From NCBI GenBank assembly GCA_027452245.1, contig DAIDGW010000217.1:1-64000 (forward strand): a stretch of DNA of 64,000 bases, given 5' to 3'. Below the pieces are notes generated by a model. That model made no database searches and had not been told where the DNA came from. It saw only the letters and a program-made list of their open reading frames with translations. The position numbers and the translations under genes are program-made. This DNA comes from Acidobacteriaceae bacterium (GTDB lineage Bacteria > Acidobacteriota > Terriglobia > Terriglobales > Acidobacteriaceae). Below, piece after piece: positions 19,127 to 28,220 of the stretch (position 1 is the first letter of the stretch; the number at the start of each line of letters is the position of its first letter).

Positions 19127-19951
19127 ATGCAGGAAGTGAATCCTTCGGCTGAATCGATGGAAGGTGGAGAGACACTGCCCGAAGCCTCCGAGCGTACGAC
19201 TCCGCATGCAATTCCCGGGGCTCACTACGGGTGGTTGAGCCGTGTGAGGTCGTATTTATTTATCGACCCTCTGATCTGGCTGATCACGCTGGTGCTGGGC
19301 ATTCTGGCCCTTCCTGGCGGCATGTTCGACCGCACGGGACGCCGGCTGCACTGGTTCTCGTTTGCCTGGTCGTGGCTGATCATGAAGTCGATCTTTTCTC
19401 CGACCAAGGTTATCGGCCTGGACAAGATCGATACGTCGAAGGCGCATGTCTATGCCGCGAATCATGCATCGGCGCTCGATATTCCAGTGCTTTTCGTCAA
19501 TCTGCCGTTTCAGTTTCGCATTGCCTTCAAAAAAGAGCTGCTGTCGTATCCGGTGGTCGGCTGGCAGCTGAAGCGTTCGGGGCAGATATGCCTGGATCAG
19601 CAGAATCCCGCGAATTCGATTGGAGCCATCCGCTCGGCCCTGAAAGGTTTAAAGGCAGGCATGCCGCTGGTGATCTTTCCGGAAGGCGGCCGAACCGATG
19701 ACGGAGAGATCAAGCCTTTTCTGCCGGGGGCTTTCTTTCTTGCCATCAAGGCGCAGGTCGATATTGTTCCGGTGGCGTTGGTGGGGACGTACGAATTGCT
19801 GCCCATGGATACCTACCACATCAAGTGCCGTCCGCTGGAGATGCGGGTGGGCCAACCGATTCCGACCGCGGGGCTGACGATGCAAGACCTGGAAAGCTTG
19901 TCTGCCAGGGTGCAAAAGGCAGTTGAGGACCTCTACTACCCAAACAAATAA
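19127..19951 (+). CDS. 1-acyl-sn-glycerol-3-phosphate acyltransferase (PlsC-like)
   Basis: 274 residues. After a polar head of about 45 residues there is a hydrophobic stretch (LIWLITLVLGILALPGG), and the acyltransferase motifs follow: NHASALD (residues 112-118, the catalytic His/Asp) and FPEGGRT near residue 185. It adds the second acyl chain to lysophosphatidic acid at the inner membrane, or acts on a related lysolipid. It is a single gene; the ECF sigma factor follows 70 bp later. Confidence 0.85.
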   Translation: MQEVNPSAESMEGGETLPEASERTTPHAIPGAHYGWLSRVRSYLFIDPLIWLITLVLGILALPGGMFDRTGRRLHWFSFAWSWLIMKSIFSPTKVIGLDKIDTSKAHVYAANHASALDIPVLFVNLPFQFRIAFKKELLSYPVVGWQLKRSGQICLDQQNPANSIGAIRSALKGLKAGMPLVIFPEGGRTDDGEIKPFLPGAFFLAIKAQVDIVPVALVGTYELLPMDTYHIKCRPLEMRVGQPIPTAGLTMQDLESLSARVQKAVEDLYYPNK

Positions 19952-20020
19952 TCGAAACTTCTGCGTAACTTTTGGGCATTCCGTCCCGTTATCCCAATGT
20001 AAGCTCAAACCGCGGAGACC

Positions 20021-20566
20021 GTGTTGAAGGCTTTGAAGAAAGAGGCGGACGAGCGGCGCCTGATTGAGGCGGCGCAGTCTGATCCTGCCCATTTCGCCGA
20101 GCTTTACGAGTTGAACTTCGAACGTGTCTACGCGTTTGTCGTGATTCGCGTGAAAGACCGCGCTGAGAGCGAAGACCTGACAGCCGAGGTTTTCCATCAT
20201 GCGCTGGCGAATTTGAAGAAATTTGAATGGCGCGGCATTCCGTTTGCTGCGTGGCTTTATCGGATCGCAGCCAATCTGATTTCCGACCGCCGCGATAGAG
20301 CGGGTCGGGAGAACGATGATAGTGCTCTCGATCACGCCGGAACCGATTCGCCGCAGTTGGAAGAAGTGGAGCGTCGCGCAACATTGTTCCGGCTGGTAGG
20401 GAGTTTGCCGGATGCACAGCGTCGAGTGATCGTGCTGCGGTTTGTGGAGCAGAAAAGTATCCAGGAAGTTGCGCGGGAGCTTGGAAAAAGCGAAGGAGCG
20501 GTGAAGCAGCTGCAGTTCCGCGCTCTTTCGACATTGCGCTCGCGAGTGGAGGGTGCCCATGCCTAA
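20021..20566 (+). CDS. ECF-type RNA polymerase sigma factor
   Basis: 181 residues with sigma region 2 (HFAELYELNFERVYAFVVIR, EDLTAEVFHHAL, WLYRIAANLISDRRD) and region 4 (LPDAQRRVIVLRFVEQKSIQ, VARELGKSEGAVKQLQFRAL). It starts at GTG 20021. The stop overlaps the start of the next gene, so the two are co-translated and the downstream product is the likely partner or target. There is no classical zinc anti-sigma factor gene. Confidence 0.88.
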   Translation: MLKALKKEADERRLIEAAQSDPAHFAELYELNFERVYAFVVIRVKDRAESEDLTAEVFHHALANLKKFEWRGIPFAAWLYRIAANLISDRRDRAGRENDDSALDHAGTDSPQLEEVERRATLFRLVGSLPDAQRRVIVLRFVEQKSIQEVARELGKSEGAVKQLQFRALSTLRSRVEGAHA

Positions 20567-22052
20567 GCGCTCTCTGAATGTCCCCGGCGGCGGACCGAGC
20601 AGCTCTGATCAGCTGAACCGCGCAATCGACGCGATGTTGGCGCGACAGGACGGTAATTGGCTACAGACGGCAGCCAGTCTCACGCGGCTGGTGGAAACAG
20701 CAGCAGAACTTGTCGGTTTGCCGCGGCCGGAGTTTAAAGAACAACTGAAAGCCGAATTGCAAAGGAGTAGATCGATGCCAAGCATTGCCGAGACAGCGAG
20801 CAAAGTTCAACCGGTGGCGACCCCGCGATTGACGTTCCGGGACCCCGCGAAGGCGATTGAGTTTTATACCAAGGCCCTGGGAGCGCGGGAAACCTTCCGC
20901 TTCGAGAATGAATTTGGAGTGGGACATGCCGAAATTGTGATTGGCGATTCGGTGATCATGCTTGCCGAGGAATGGCCTGAGGGTGGCCGCTTCAGTCCGG
21001 AAACGTGGGGACACTCTTCCATGACGATGTCACTCAAGGTGCAGGATGTGGATTCCTTCGTGGAGCACGCGGTATCAGCCGGAATGAAGCTGGTGATGCC
21101 GCCGACGGACCAGTTCTATGGAAATCGCGATGCCAGGCTCGAGGATCCGTTCGGCTACCCGTGGAGCATCTTTTCAGTAAAGGAAGAGATGTCGGTGGAA
21201 GAGATGCACCGCCGTTTCCAGGTGACGATGACGGGACCGGAAGGTGGAGATGTAGCGGCAAAATCAGGAAAAGCAGTGAGCCCGATCCCGCCGGGCTACC
21301 GAACGGTGACGCCATACATGGTTGCCGAGAACGGGCCCGCCAGCATGGACTTTGTGAAAGGAGTTTTTGGCGCCGAAGAGACGTTTCGTACGGTTGGGTC
21401 CGCGGGCGGGCTGCACGGCGAAGTGCGCCTGGGAGATTCCATGCTGATGATTGGCGGCGGAATTCCTGGACGCGAATTCAAGTCAACTGCCAACCATCAC
21501 GCGCTGCACGTTTACGTTCCAGACTGCGATGCCGTGTATCGTAAGGCGCTGTCGGCGGGGGCGACTTCCATCGATGAACCCCGAGATCAGGAATATGGCG
21601 AGAGGTCGGCAACGATCAAAGATCCGGCCGGAAACTACTGGTACATTGCAACGCATAAGGGCGAGAACTACACCCCTGAGGGATTACACGCCGTCAATCC
21701 TTACATGCATCCGCTGCGTGCCGAGCCGGTGATCGATTTCCTGAAGCGCGCTTTTGAGGGTCGCGAAGTGGCGAAGTATGCATCGCCGGATGGGGTGGTT
21801 CATCATGCTGTCGTGCAAGTCGGCACGTCTGTGATTGAGATGGGGGAGGCGCACGGGAAATATCAGCCGATGCCGACGATGTTCTACCTGTATGTTCCGG
21901 ATGTGGATTCTGTGTATCGGCGGGCCTTGGCTGCGGGTGCGAAGTCGATGTCGGAGCCGGTCGACCAGCCTTATGGAGACCGCAGCGGAGCGGTGCAAGA
22001 CGTCTTCGGAAATCAGTGGTATATCGCAACTCACATCAAGGATGTGCCTTAG
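20559..22052 (+). CDS. Triple VOC-domain protein with ECF-partner N-terminus
   Basis: 497 residues from the ATG at 20559, inside the end of the sigma gene. The first 75 residues are polar and helical (QLNRAIDAMLARQDG, LVETAAELVGLPRPEFKEQL), a segment type I associate with proteins encoded after acidobacterial ECF factors. Three glyoxalase/bleomycin-resistance (VOC, PhnB-like) units follow, at about 85-205, 245-370 and 375-495. Each has a FYxxALGA- or FVKGVFGA-type helix and ends with a DPFGYPW, DPAGNYW or DVFGNQW motif. Ligand and activity are unknown. The fusion suggests a ligand-sensing role for the sigma factor, but that is inference. Confidence 0.8.
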   Translation: MPKRSLNVPGGGPSSSDQLNRAIDAMLARQDGNWLQTAASLTRLVETAAELVGLPRPEFKEQLKAELQRSRSMPSIAETASKVQPVATPRLTFRDPAKAIEFYTKALGARETFRFENEFGVGHAEIVIGDSVIMLAEEWPEGGRFSPETWGHSSMTMSLKVQDVDSFVEHAVSAGMKLVMPPTDQFYGNRDARLEDPFGYPWSIFSVKEEMSVEEMHRRFQVTMTGPEGGDVAAKSGKAVSPIPPGYRTVTPYMVAENGPASMDFVKGVFGAEETFRTVGSAGGLHGEVRLGDSMLMIGGGIPGREFKSTANHHALHVYVPDCDAVYRKALSAGATSIDEPRDQEYGERSATIKDPAGNYWYIATHKGENYTPEGLHAVNPYMHPLRAEPVIDFLKRAFEGREVAKYASPDGVVHHAVVQVGTSVIEMGEAHGKYQPMPTMFYLYVPDVDSVYRRALAAGAKSMSEPVDQPYGDRSGAVQDVFGNQWYIATHIKDVP

Positions 22053-22078
22053 ATTTCCTGAGCCTATTCTTCCCGGGG

Positions 22079-23602
22079 TTACATGCTCGCGCCGGTATGG
22101 CAGTCGCTGCAGGTTACCGACTGCAAGTCGCCGATGTCGACGGGGTGAACAAAATTGGTCGCCGGAATGCTGGCGATGGCAGGCTTATCGGTTTCGGATT
22201 CGGAAAGCACCGAATGGCACGAGGTGCAGGTTTTCGGGATCACTTTGCCATCCGCGCTGACGTGCTGCCCATCATGGCAGCGGAAGCAGCCGGGGAAGTA
22301 GTAATGACCGATGTTGTTGGGATGCGTCCGCCAATCGACCTTCATATAAGGGAAGATCGTGGTCCTGTAGATGCGCTGAACTTCGGCGATGGCATTCTGC
22401 AGTGCCGGACTGTTTGCGGAATATTGCTGCGGGTATTTCGAGGAATAAAAGCTTGAAATAGATTTCGAAATGTCCGCCACGGCGGAGTCGTCGCTGTCGT
22501 AGGTGGCAGTGAGGGCATTTACCGCCTGCTGCTTGATGAAGGGCATTTCGGGATCGAGCCGGCGGGCCAGCAGCGCATTGTCGACAGATTGATCCGGCGG
22601 CGTAAAGATGTGGGATGGACGATCGTGACAGTCGATACAGTCCATCACGTGACGAGGACCTTGCTGAACCTGTTCCGGCGAAAGCTTTGAGTCTTTGGCC
22701 ATGTACGTCGTGATGTGACCTTGGCGATCTTCCGCTTGTACCCAGGGAATCACCTGCCGTTGCGCATCGGTGGCAATGAAAGTGATGCGATTGGCAATAT
22801 TCATGTGCCAATGGATTCCGGAGGGCATTCCCGCCATTGCCTCGGCGCCACCGATATTGATCAACATCCGAATTTCCCGGGGCGTATTTTTCTCGTCATA
22901 GGAGAAGTGGGTGAAGACTTTCAGTTGCGCACCGTAGAAGCGCCGCGGCCAGTGACATTGCTCGCAAGTCTGTTGGGCAGGACGAAGGTTCGCGACCGGA
23001 GTTGGAATGGGGCGGGGGAATTTATTGAATGTGGCCGCGTATACCTGATACGAGCCGGAGAGCTTGGACCGGACGTACCAGCCGGCGCCCGGGCCAACGT
23101 GGCAATCCACGCAGGCGACGCGCGCATGCGGAGATTGAAGATACGTTGTGTACTCGGGCTGCATCACGGTGTGGCAGACTTGCCCACAAAACTGAACGGA
23201 GTCGGTGAATTCGTAGGCTCGGTAGCTGCCTGCAGCACTGAGCCCGACAAAGACCGTGGTGCCAACAAGCAGTGCGGCCAGGGCCCGCTGTTGGCGAGGG
23301 GAATTGAGGTCTACGATGGGCAGCCGCGGGATCCCGCCGCGGGTGCGTTCGTGCCGGCGACGGCGTTCGAGCGCCATTCCGGTCACGACCAGAATCAGAC
23401 CCAGGATCAGAATGGCGGGAAATACGATAAAGGCAAAGATGCCGATATAGGGACTCGAACGGAAGTAGTCAATGATGACGAGGAAGAGAATATTAACGGC
23501 GGCGATCAGGGCCAGAGCGATACCAATAAAGCTGACGACATTGCGGATCAGACTCGGCTCGGGGCCTGCTTGCGAGTTAGGAAGTCTCGGATCGTTCGTC
23601 AT
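22079..23602 (-). CDS. NapC/NirT-type multiheme cytochrome c with three membrane helices
   Basis: 507 residues. Hydrophobic helices lie at about 20-48, 54-78 and 108-130. Seven CxxCH haem motifs follow, in order CGQVCH, CVDCH, CEQCH, CIDCH, CFRCH, CTSCH and CSDCH. The part just after the third helix (SVQFCGQVCH...ACVDCHVGPGAGWYV) is typical of the NapC/NirT/NrfH quinol dehydrogenases, which pass electrons from menaquinol to periplasmic cytochromes. It is the third gene of a minus-strand operon after a decaheme cytochrome and an MtrB-like porin, 21 bp behind the porin. It would be the inner-membrane entry point of that pathway. Confidence 0.88.
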   Translation of the reverse strand: MTNDPRLPNSQAGPEPSLIRNVVSFIGIALALIAAVNILFLVIIDYFRSSPYIGIFAFIVFPAILILGLILVVTGMALERRRRHERTRGGIPRLPIVDLNSPRQQRALAALLVGTTVFVGLSAAGSYRAYEFTDSVQFCGQVCHTVMQPEYTTYLQSPHARVACVDCHVGPGAGWYVRSKLSGSYQVYAATFNKFPRPIPTPVANLRPAQQTCEQCHWPRRFYGAQLKVFTHFSYDEKNTPREIRMLINIGGAEAMAGMPSGIHWHMNIANRITFIATDAQRQVIPWVQAEDRQGHITTYMAKDSKLSPEQVQQGPRHVMDCIDCHDRPSHIFTPPDQSVDNALLARRLDPEMPFIKQQAVNALTATYDSDDSAVADISKSISSFYSSKYPQQYSANSPALQNAIAEVQRIYRTTIFPYMKVDWRTHPNNIGHYYFPGCFRCHDGQHVSADGKVIPKTCTSCHSVLSESETDKPAIASIPATNFVHPVDIGDLQSVTCSDCHTGASM

Positions 23603-23623
23603 CGTAATTGGCTGGTGTTTTCC

Positions 23624-25969
23624 TCAAAAGGCGTATTTGAGCGAAAGCGTGGCGACATTGGCGTGGAAATAGCGGGGGAGGGTTGGCCCGACAAATGAGC
23701 CCTCGCCGTACTGATAGAAGTTCCATCCACCATGCCAGGTCAGGTTTCGTGCGATTTGCACATCAACTGCAGCCAGCGGTTGCTGGAAACGGGAATCCAA
23801 AGGGCCCAACGGCTGGAGCGGATTGAGGATGAGGGTCGATCCGCTGACATCGGTGATGCTGTAGCCCACCCACGTGGTGACCCGCTTGTCCGGTTGGAAC
23901 TTCAAGCTAAACTCCCCAAACTGCGTGTGGCTGTTGTAGTTCCCCAGAACTTCGAGCAGCGTGGGATCGTTCACGCAGGTGAACGTTCCTGGCGCGACAA
24001 AGGTTCCGGTATAGCAGACATTGTCGTTCTGCAAGAACGCGGTGTAATTGTATGCCATGTCGAGGGAAAAGCGCTCGTTCGGCGCGAGCACTGCGTTGAG
24101 GCCGAAGTTGCGGTTGTGCATGCCGAAGTCGATATCCCCGGTATGATTCCGTTCTTCCAGCAGGTTGAGATTCGCTCCGACATTCAGCCACGGACGGGGA
24201 GTATACGACGTCTGGCCGCGGTAGCGCTGAACATGGCGAGGATCGATGCGGGTCAGAAAACTGTCCGCATACCCTATTTCGGCGTCGCCATTGATTCGCA
24301 AATTTGCATTGGGCCGTAACCAGATTCCAGCCAATGCGGTGTGCTCGTTGATCTCCGTCAGGTCGTCTTCGGAGTCGAACAAGCCGGTGAAGGTGCAACT
24401 TCCCTTGGGATTCAGGGGCAGGCCCGTACAATTTCCGCGGTTGGGAAGCGGCGGGTAGAAGATGTCCGCATTGGCGATGCTGGTCCAGAAATTGTGATCG
24501 AGAATGTGATTTAAGCGGTAGCCGACATTCCATCCGAAGTACGGATTGACGTCATATTGCACCTGGAATTCGTTTTGTTTTGTGTCCTGGCCCAGAAATC
24601 GGTTATAGCTTTCATTCACGACGTCGGCGGGAGAGCCCGAAGAGTGCAGGGGTGTTGCGCCGGGAGGGACGACGGGCGGAAGCAGGACCGATCCCGGGGG
24701 GGTGGTGCCCGCAGCGTTGAACAGGGAAGTCTGCAGCAAATTGAAGAGTCCAGGAATCCGATAGTTGCGGAAGCGAAAACTGTCGACGAGTCGCAGTTTG
24801 TCGGTGATGTGGTAGGTGGCGCCGACGTCGGTTACCACGGAAATCCAATTTGCGGTCGAATGGCTTCCAGCGGTGTTGATAACTCGTTCCCCGGTGCGGG
24901 AGATGAGTCCATTGAAATACTCAGCGAGCGGACTGCTCATATTGGCATTGCTATAGGAAAATGTACCCGCCAGGTACAGTCTCTTGATGGAGGCTGACTG
25001 CAACATAACTTCTTCTGTGGGAATGGCGGTGCGCACGCGCTGAGTCCGGCTGTAATTGAGGTACCCGTTGCAGGTTGGATTTGCGGCGCCGGCAAGGACC
25101 GGCTGACTGCAAGGGCTGCCGCCGTTGAGCCATGGCAGTCCAAATTCGTAAGGCGCGCCGTTGGCGAGCGGTACGGAGTTAAACGGTGTGAGGAAGTAAT
25201 CCGTGTCGCCCTTGTAGGCCTGGATGTTTTCCGTGAAGTTGACGGTGGTATGAGGATCAACCCGCCAATTTAGACCGAAGCGGTATTGATCGAGAGTGGT
25301 ATTGATCGGCTGGAACAGCAGAGCGTCAGTTCCTTCATGAACCGTGCTGAAAGATGGACCCGACATACGGTTGCGGTTGTAGTCGAGCAGAATGCTGAAC
25401 CGGCGTTGCGGAAACAGGGTAAGTCCAAAATCGTAGAGATGGCGGCCGTTGTAGTAAGCGTGAGGGGAGTTGTTGACGTTAACGGTGCGGGTCGTATTGG
25501 GAGGATTGAGAGGATTGGCGAAGAGGTCGTAGTTGAAATAGTTTTGATCACGCCGAAAACTGGCGGTGAAGTTATAGAGGCGGAATTTCACGATTCGCAA
25601 TCGCGCCGCATTGCTGGGATCGCCACCCCACCCAAAGCTGCTCGCCGTCAGGCTATCAAACAAGCCGTCGTGCGTAAGAGACTGCATGGAAAGTGATTGA
25701 CTCAGGAGGCGCGTGCCGCTTTGCAGGTTCGTCAGAGTGTCGTACATCGGTCTGCTGCCGTAGACATCGGTCACACGCCCGCCGAGTTCGATGGACTGTT
25801 GTATGCGGTATCCGTATCTCTCGATGCCTTCGGGGGCATTTTTCCCCGGCGCCTGCGAGGAGACAGGTAATCCCTCATCGGTCTGGCCGGGCCCTTGGGC
25901 AAAGCCGTAACCGGCGGCCAAAAGTAAGATTAGTATCGCTGCGAAGCGCAGAAAACATTGAGCGTTCAT
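23624..25969 (-). CDS. MtrB/PioB-family outer-membrane beta-barrel
   Basis: 781 residues from the ATG at 25969, which has AAGGA directly upstream and begins the signal peptide (MNAQCFLRFAAILILLLAAG). An in-frame start at 26017 would bury the signal. The mature protein is a long run of alternating amphipathic strands (for example RFSILLDYNRNR, TVNFTENIQAY, LRLVDSFRFRNYR) ending in an aromatic LSLKYAF, the typical C-terminus of an outer-membrane barrel. No N-terminal CxxC pair, seen in some MtrB proteins, is evident in the mature head. It would house the decaheme cytochrome encoded immediately upstream. Confidence 0.82.
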   Translation of the reverse strand: MNAQCFLRFAAILILLLAAGYGFAQGPGQTDEGLPVSSQAPGKNAPEGIERYGYRIQQSIELGGRVTDVYGSRPMYDTLTNLQSGTRLLSQSLSMQSLTHDGLFDSLTASSFGWGGDPSNAARLRIVKFRLYNFTASFRRDQNYFNYDLFANPLNPPNTTRTVNVNNSPHAYYNGRHLYDFGLTLFPQRRFSILLDYNRNRMSGPSFSTVHEGTDALLFQPINTTLDQYRFGLNWRVDPHTTVNFTENIQAYKGDTDYFLTPFNSVPLANGAPYEFGLPWLNGGSPCSQPVLAGAANPTCNGYLNYSRTQRVRTAIPTEEVMLQSASIKRLYLAGTFSYSNANMSSPLAEYFNGLISRTGERVINTAGSHSTANWISVVTDVGATYHITDKLRLVDSFRFRNYRIPGLFNLLQTSLFNAAGTTPPGSVLLPPVVPPGATPLHSSGSPADVVNESYNRFLGQDTKQNEFQVQYDVNPYFGWNVGYRLNHILDHNFWTSIANADIFYPPLPNRGNCTGLPLNPKGSCTFTGLFDSEDDLTEINEHTALAGIWLRPNANLRINGDAEIGYADSFLTRIDPRHVQRYRGQTSYTPRPWLNVGANLNLLEERNHTGDIDFGMHNRNFGLNAVLAPNERFSLDMAYNYTAFLQNDNVCYTGTFVAPGTFTCVNDPTLLEVLGNYNSHTQFGEFSLKFQPDKRVTTWVGYSITDVSGSTLILNPLQPLGPLDSRFQQPLAAVDVQIARNLTWHGGWNFYQYGEGSFVGPTLPRYFHANVATLSLKYAF

Positions 25970-26023
25970 TTCCTTCACCTGCGACAAAAAGAGATCGAAC
26001 CCAGCGACCCCCGCCATTTTTCT

Positions 26024-27061
26024 TTATCGGAAGAAAAACTCGTTGAAATTGGAACCGTGTATCTGAACGTGACACATGGTGCACGCCTGGTACTTGGCAC
26101 TTTGCGTGTGGAACCCCGGTATCTGCGGGACGTTGCTGCCGAAAGTGGGCGAATGACACTGCAAGCAGAGCAGATTGACCTGGCTAACACGCAGCAGGCG
26201 GGGATTGGTCGAGCCGTGAGGAGTGTGGCAACTCGTACAGCCTTCCTGCTTGACCGGGACATGCTCGAAGACGAATGGTCCCATCGTTTCACTGTGACAC
26301 TTCGTACAAACCGGGAACTGTCCGGCGGCTGTACGCAATTGTTTTGCCACGAAGGTTCCGTGCGGATTATGGCAGTCACTGCATTGAACGAGGCCAACAT
26401 CGACCCGATGCCGATACGGCCGCTCAAACTCTGCTTTCTGGGTAGCGTGGCAGCCATAGCAAAGGAGGGCTTGCTGATTTTTCAGGAGATAGTCGGGCTG
26501 CGTGGAGTGGTGTGGGGAATGGCAAGCCAGGCATCCCACTCCATTCTTGAGGTGAACAGAACGGTTGAAGTCCACATTTTCCAGGCTGCTTTCATGACAC
26601 TGCAGGCAGCGCTGGCTGGCCTGAGCCGGCGATAACTGCGAGAAGCGGATGATCTTGGTGACATCCCCGCCGCCATCAACGTGGGCCGACCCGGGGCCGT
26701 GGCAGTCTTCGCACCCGTGCCCGTCTTTTTCTTTTGTCAGAGCAAAGTGAGGCGTGCCTTCAAAGTGCTGGGAATAGAGGTCATCATGACAGGTTTTACA
26801 CGTATCGGAGCCCACATACTTGGCTCCGGGGACAGCGCCGGGCAATTCAGAGGTTTTTTTTGCGGGATGCTTGGCATGCGCAGCTGACTGTGCCGCGGCG
26901 CCCGCGCCGGATGTAGCCTGCTGCGCGTCCTGTGCCGTCAGCACGTTTCCAGTGCCGATGAGAAGCAGCGCTAGAGTTCCAGTAAAGCCTGTTCTCAGGG
27001 CCGAGCAGAGTGTCGCACGAGGGAAATTCCACATTCCCGGCAAGAGCTTGGAGTGCTTCAC
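26024..27061 (-). CDS. Decaheme c-type cytochrome, DmsE/MtrA family
   Basis: 345 residues with a signal peptide and ten CxxCH motifs in order: CKTCH, CEDCH, CLQCH, CLACH, CYGCH, CSDCH, CTKCH, CTSCH, CLQCH, CTMCH. Length, ten haems and the segment TCKTCHDDLYSQHFEGTPHF fit the DmsE/MtrA periplasmic cytochromes, which insert into an MtrB barrel as an electron wire. It starts at GTG with GGAGG 6 nt upstream. It is the first gene of the operon, 54 bp before the porin. A weak TTGA-N6-TCGA palindrome lies about 45 bp upstream. Confidence 0.9.
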   Translation of the reverse strand: MKHSKLLPGMWNFPRATLCSALRTGFTGTLALLLIGTGNVLTAQDAQQATSGAGAAAQSAAHAKHPAKKTSELPGAVPGAKYVGSDTCKTCHDDLYSQHFEGTPHFALTKEKDGHGCEDCHGPGSAHVDGGGDVTKIIRFSQLSPAQASQRCLQCHESSLENVDFNRSVHLKNGVGCLACHSPHHSTQPDYLLKNQQALLCYGCHATQKAEFERPYRHRVDVGLVQCSDCHNPHGTFVAKQLRTAAGQFPVCTKCHSETMGPFVFEHVPVKQEGCTSCHTPHGSTNPRLLRVSQVNLLCLQCHSPTFGSNVPQIPGFHTQSAKYQACTMCHVQIHGSNFNEFFFR

Positions 27062-27327
27062 AAGTCCTCCAGTGAAAGTGAACTACGAAAGAAGTTTCTG
27101 GTTCGTTGAATATTATCGACGAGTGCGAGTGAGCGTTGACGCAGTACGCAAATAATCCCCAGGCTAAGTCGGCAACGTTTTTCAAAACGGAACTATTTAC
27201 CGGAACGGACGAGCAGGATTCGGTCCACCCAGTTGGACCTTATGGCAAACGGGCCCAGCCTACCATCCGTTTTTTCGCCCTGTCAATATAAGGAAAAGAG
27301 GAGCCGTGGCATTGGCGACTTCCGTAA

Positions 27328-27570
27328 ATGCAGATAAAACAGATCTCGTCGAGAGTCAGTTGCCCCCTTGCCGTTGACGGGGTGGTATATACAGACGGCA
27401 AAATGGACCCTCCACTGCCCGACAGCGAGGAACATTACAATCTCGAAGGCGTCATGGATGAGAAAACAGAGATCAAATACGCCTGCGATGCCCATGGAAA
27501 CTGGACCTCACGGACAGTATTTGTCTGGGCCGATTCGCACTCAAAATCCACTTTGCAGCTCAAAGCGTGA
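27328..27570 (+). CDS. Doubtful 80-residue open frame
   Basis: A frame reading acidic in its middle (DPPLPDSEEHYNLEG, DEKTEIKYACDAHGNW) with no ribosome binding site at any start and no recognised family. Its 3' end coincides with the first copy of a 52-bp imperfect repeat, suggesting the stretch may be a decayed or duplicated piece rather than a gene. Nothing else is recognised in 27062-27645. Confidence 0.25.
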   Translation: MQIKQISSRVSCPLAVDGVVYTDGKMDPPLPDSEEHYNLEGVMDEKTEIKYACDAHGNWTSRTVFVWADSHSKSTLQLKA

Positions 27571-27591
27571 AATCGCCTGTTCTCGCCAACT
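27540..27591 (+). repeat. Imperfect direct repeat, copy 1
   Basis: Begins CTCAAAATCCA and contains CAAAGCGTGAAATCGCCTG, ending CCAACT. It is about 80 percent identical, with one indel, to 28168-28220. The two copies flank the membrane-protein gene at 27646-28152. Confidence 0.6.
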
Positions 27592-27645
27592 GACAAATTT
27601 CTCTCGTGGTCCTAAAATGTCGTCGAAAAGAAGGAAGGCTCATCT

Positions 27646-28152
27646 ATGGCTTGGACTTGGGCGAAACGTGCGTTCGAGAGAAACATCACCAGTGTCGTGA
27701 AAGTACCTCAACTGTACGCCTACGGTTCGGTGTTCTGGGCTTTCCTTGCAGGTCTTTTGTTGAGAGATGCCATCTGGAGGGGCCGTAACCACACCGCGAC
27801 CGCCCTTGACTATCTGAACGGTCCTCTGTTTCTCCTAGTGGCGCTGGTCTGGACCTATTTCGTCGTCAGGGTGTTACAACGATTTCAACCGAATCCGAGC
27901 ATCGACTTTATCCTTGAGTGGATTGAGGACTTCCAACACCAGCGGAGTTCGGTGTCTGTTCTGTTGCGTTCGTTGGACTCGATCCTGTACGGAAAATCAA
28001 GTCTTTCGCCTGAACTACGCGCGGTTGTGCTTGAGGCTGCGAATGACTTGAAAGCCACCCAAAACGCGGCTCGGGCAGATGCGCGACAGGTGCCAGAGCA
28101 GATAGTTGGCCGCCTGAAGTCCGTGTTGGCGATCAGTCGCAGGTATTGTTGA
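27646..28152 (+). CDS. Small two-helix membrane protein of unknown function
   Basis: 168 residues. Two transmembrane segments lie at about 28-42 (VFWAFLAGLLL) and 58-76 (LNGPLFLLVALVWTYFVV). A cytoplasmic helical C-terminal half carries many charged residues (SVSVLLRSLDSILYGKS, VLEAANDLKATQNAARAD). The start is backed by GAAGGAAGG 10 nt upstream. No family is recognised. Neighbouring genes are unrelated, and 52-bp imperfect repeats bracket it, so it may have arrived as a unit. Confidence 0.6.
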   Translation: MAWTWAKRAFERNITSVVKVPQLYAYGSVFWAFLAGLLLRDAIWRGRNHTATALDYLNGPLFLLVALVWTYFVVRVLQRFQPNPSIDFILEWIEDFQHQRSSVSVLLRSLDSILYGKSSLSPELRAVVLEAANDLKATQNAARADARQVPEQIVGRLKSVLAISRRYC

Positions 28153-28167
28153 AAAATCCCCATAGCG

Positions 28168-28220
28168 CTCAAAATCCAACTTCGCGGCACAAAGCGTGTA
28201 ATGGCCTGATTTCGACAACT
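28168..28220 (+). repeat. Imperfect direct repeat, copy 2
   Basis: Begins CTCAAAATCCA and contains CAAAGCGTGTAATGGCCTG, ending ACAACT. It is the second copy of the repeat at 27540-27591, 628 bp downstream in the same orientation. Confidence 0.6.
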
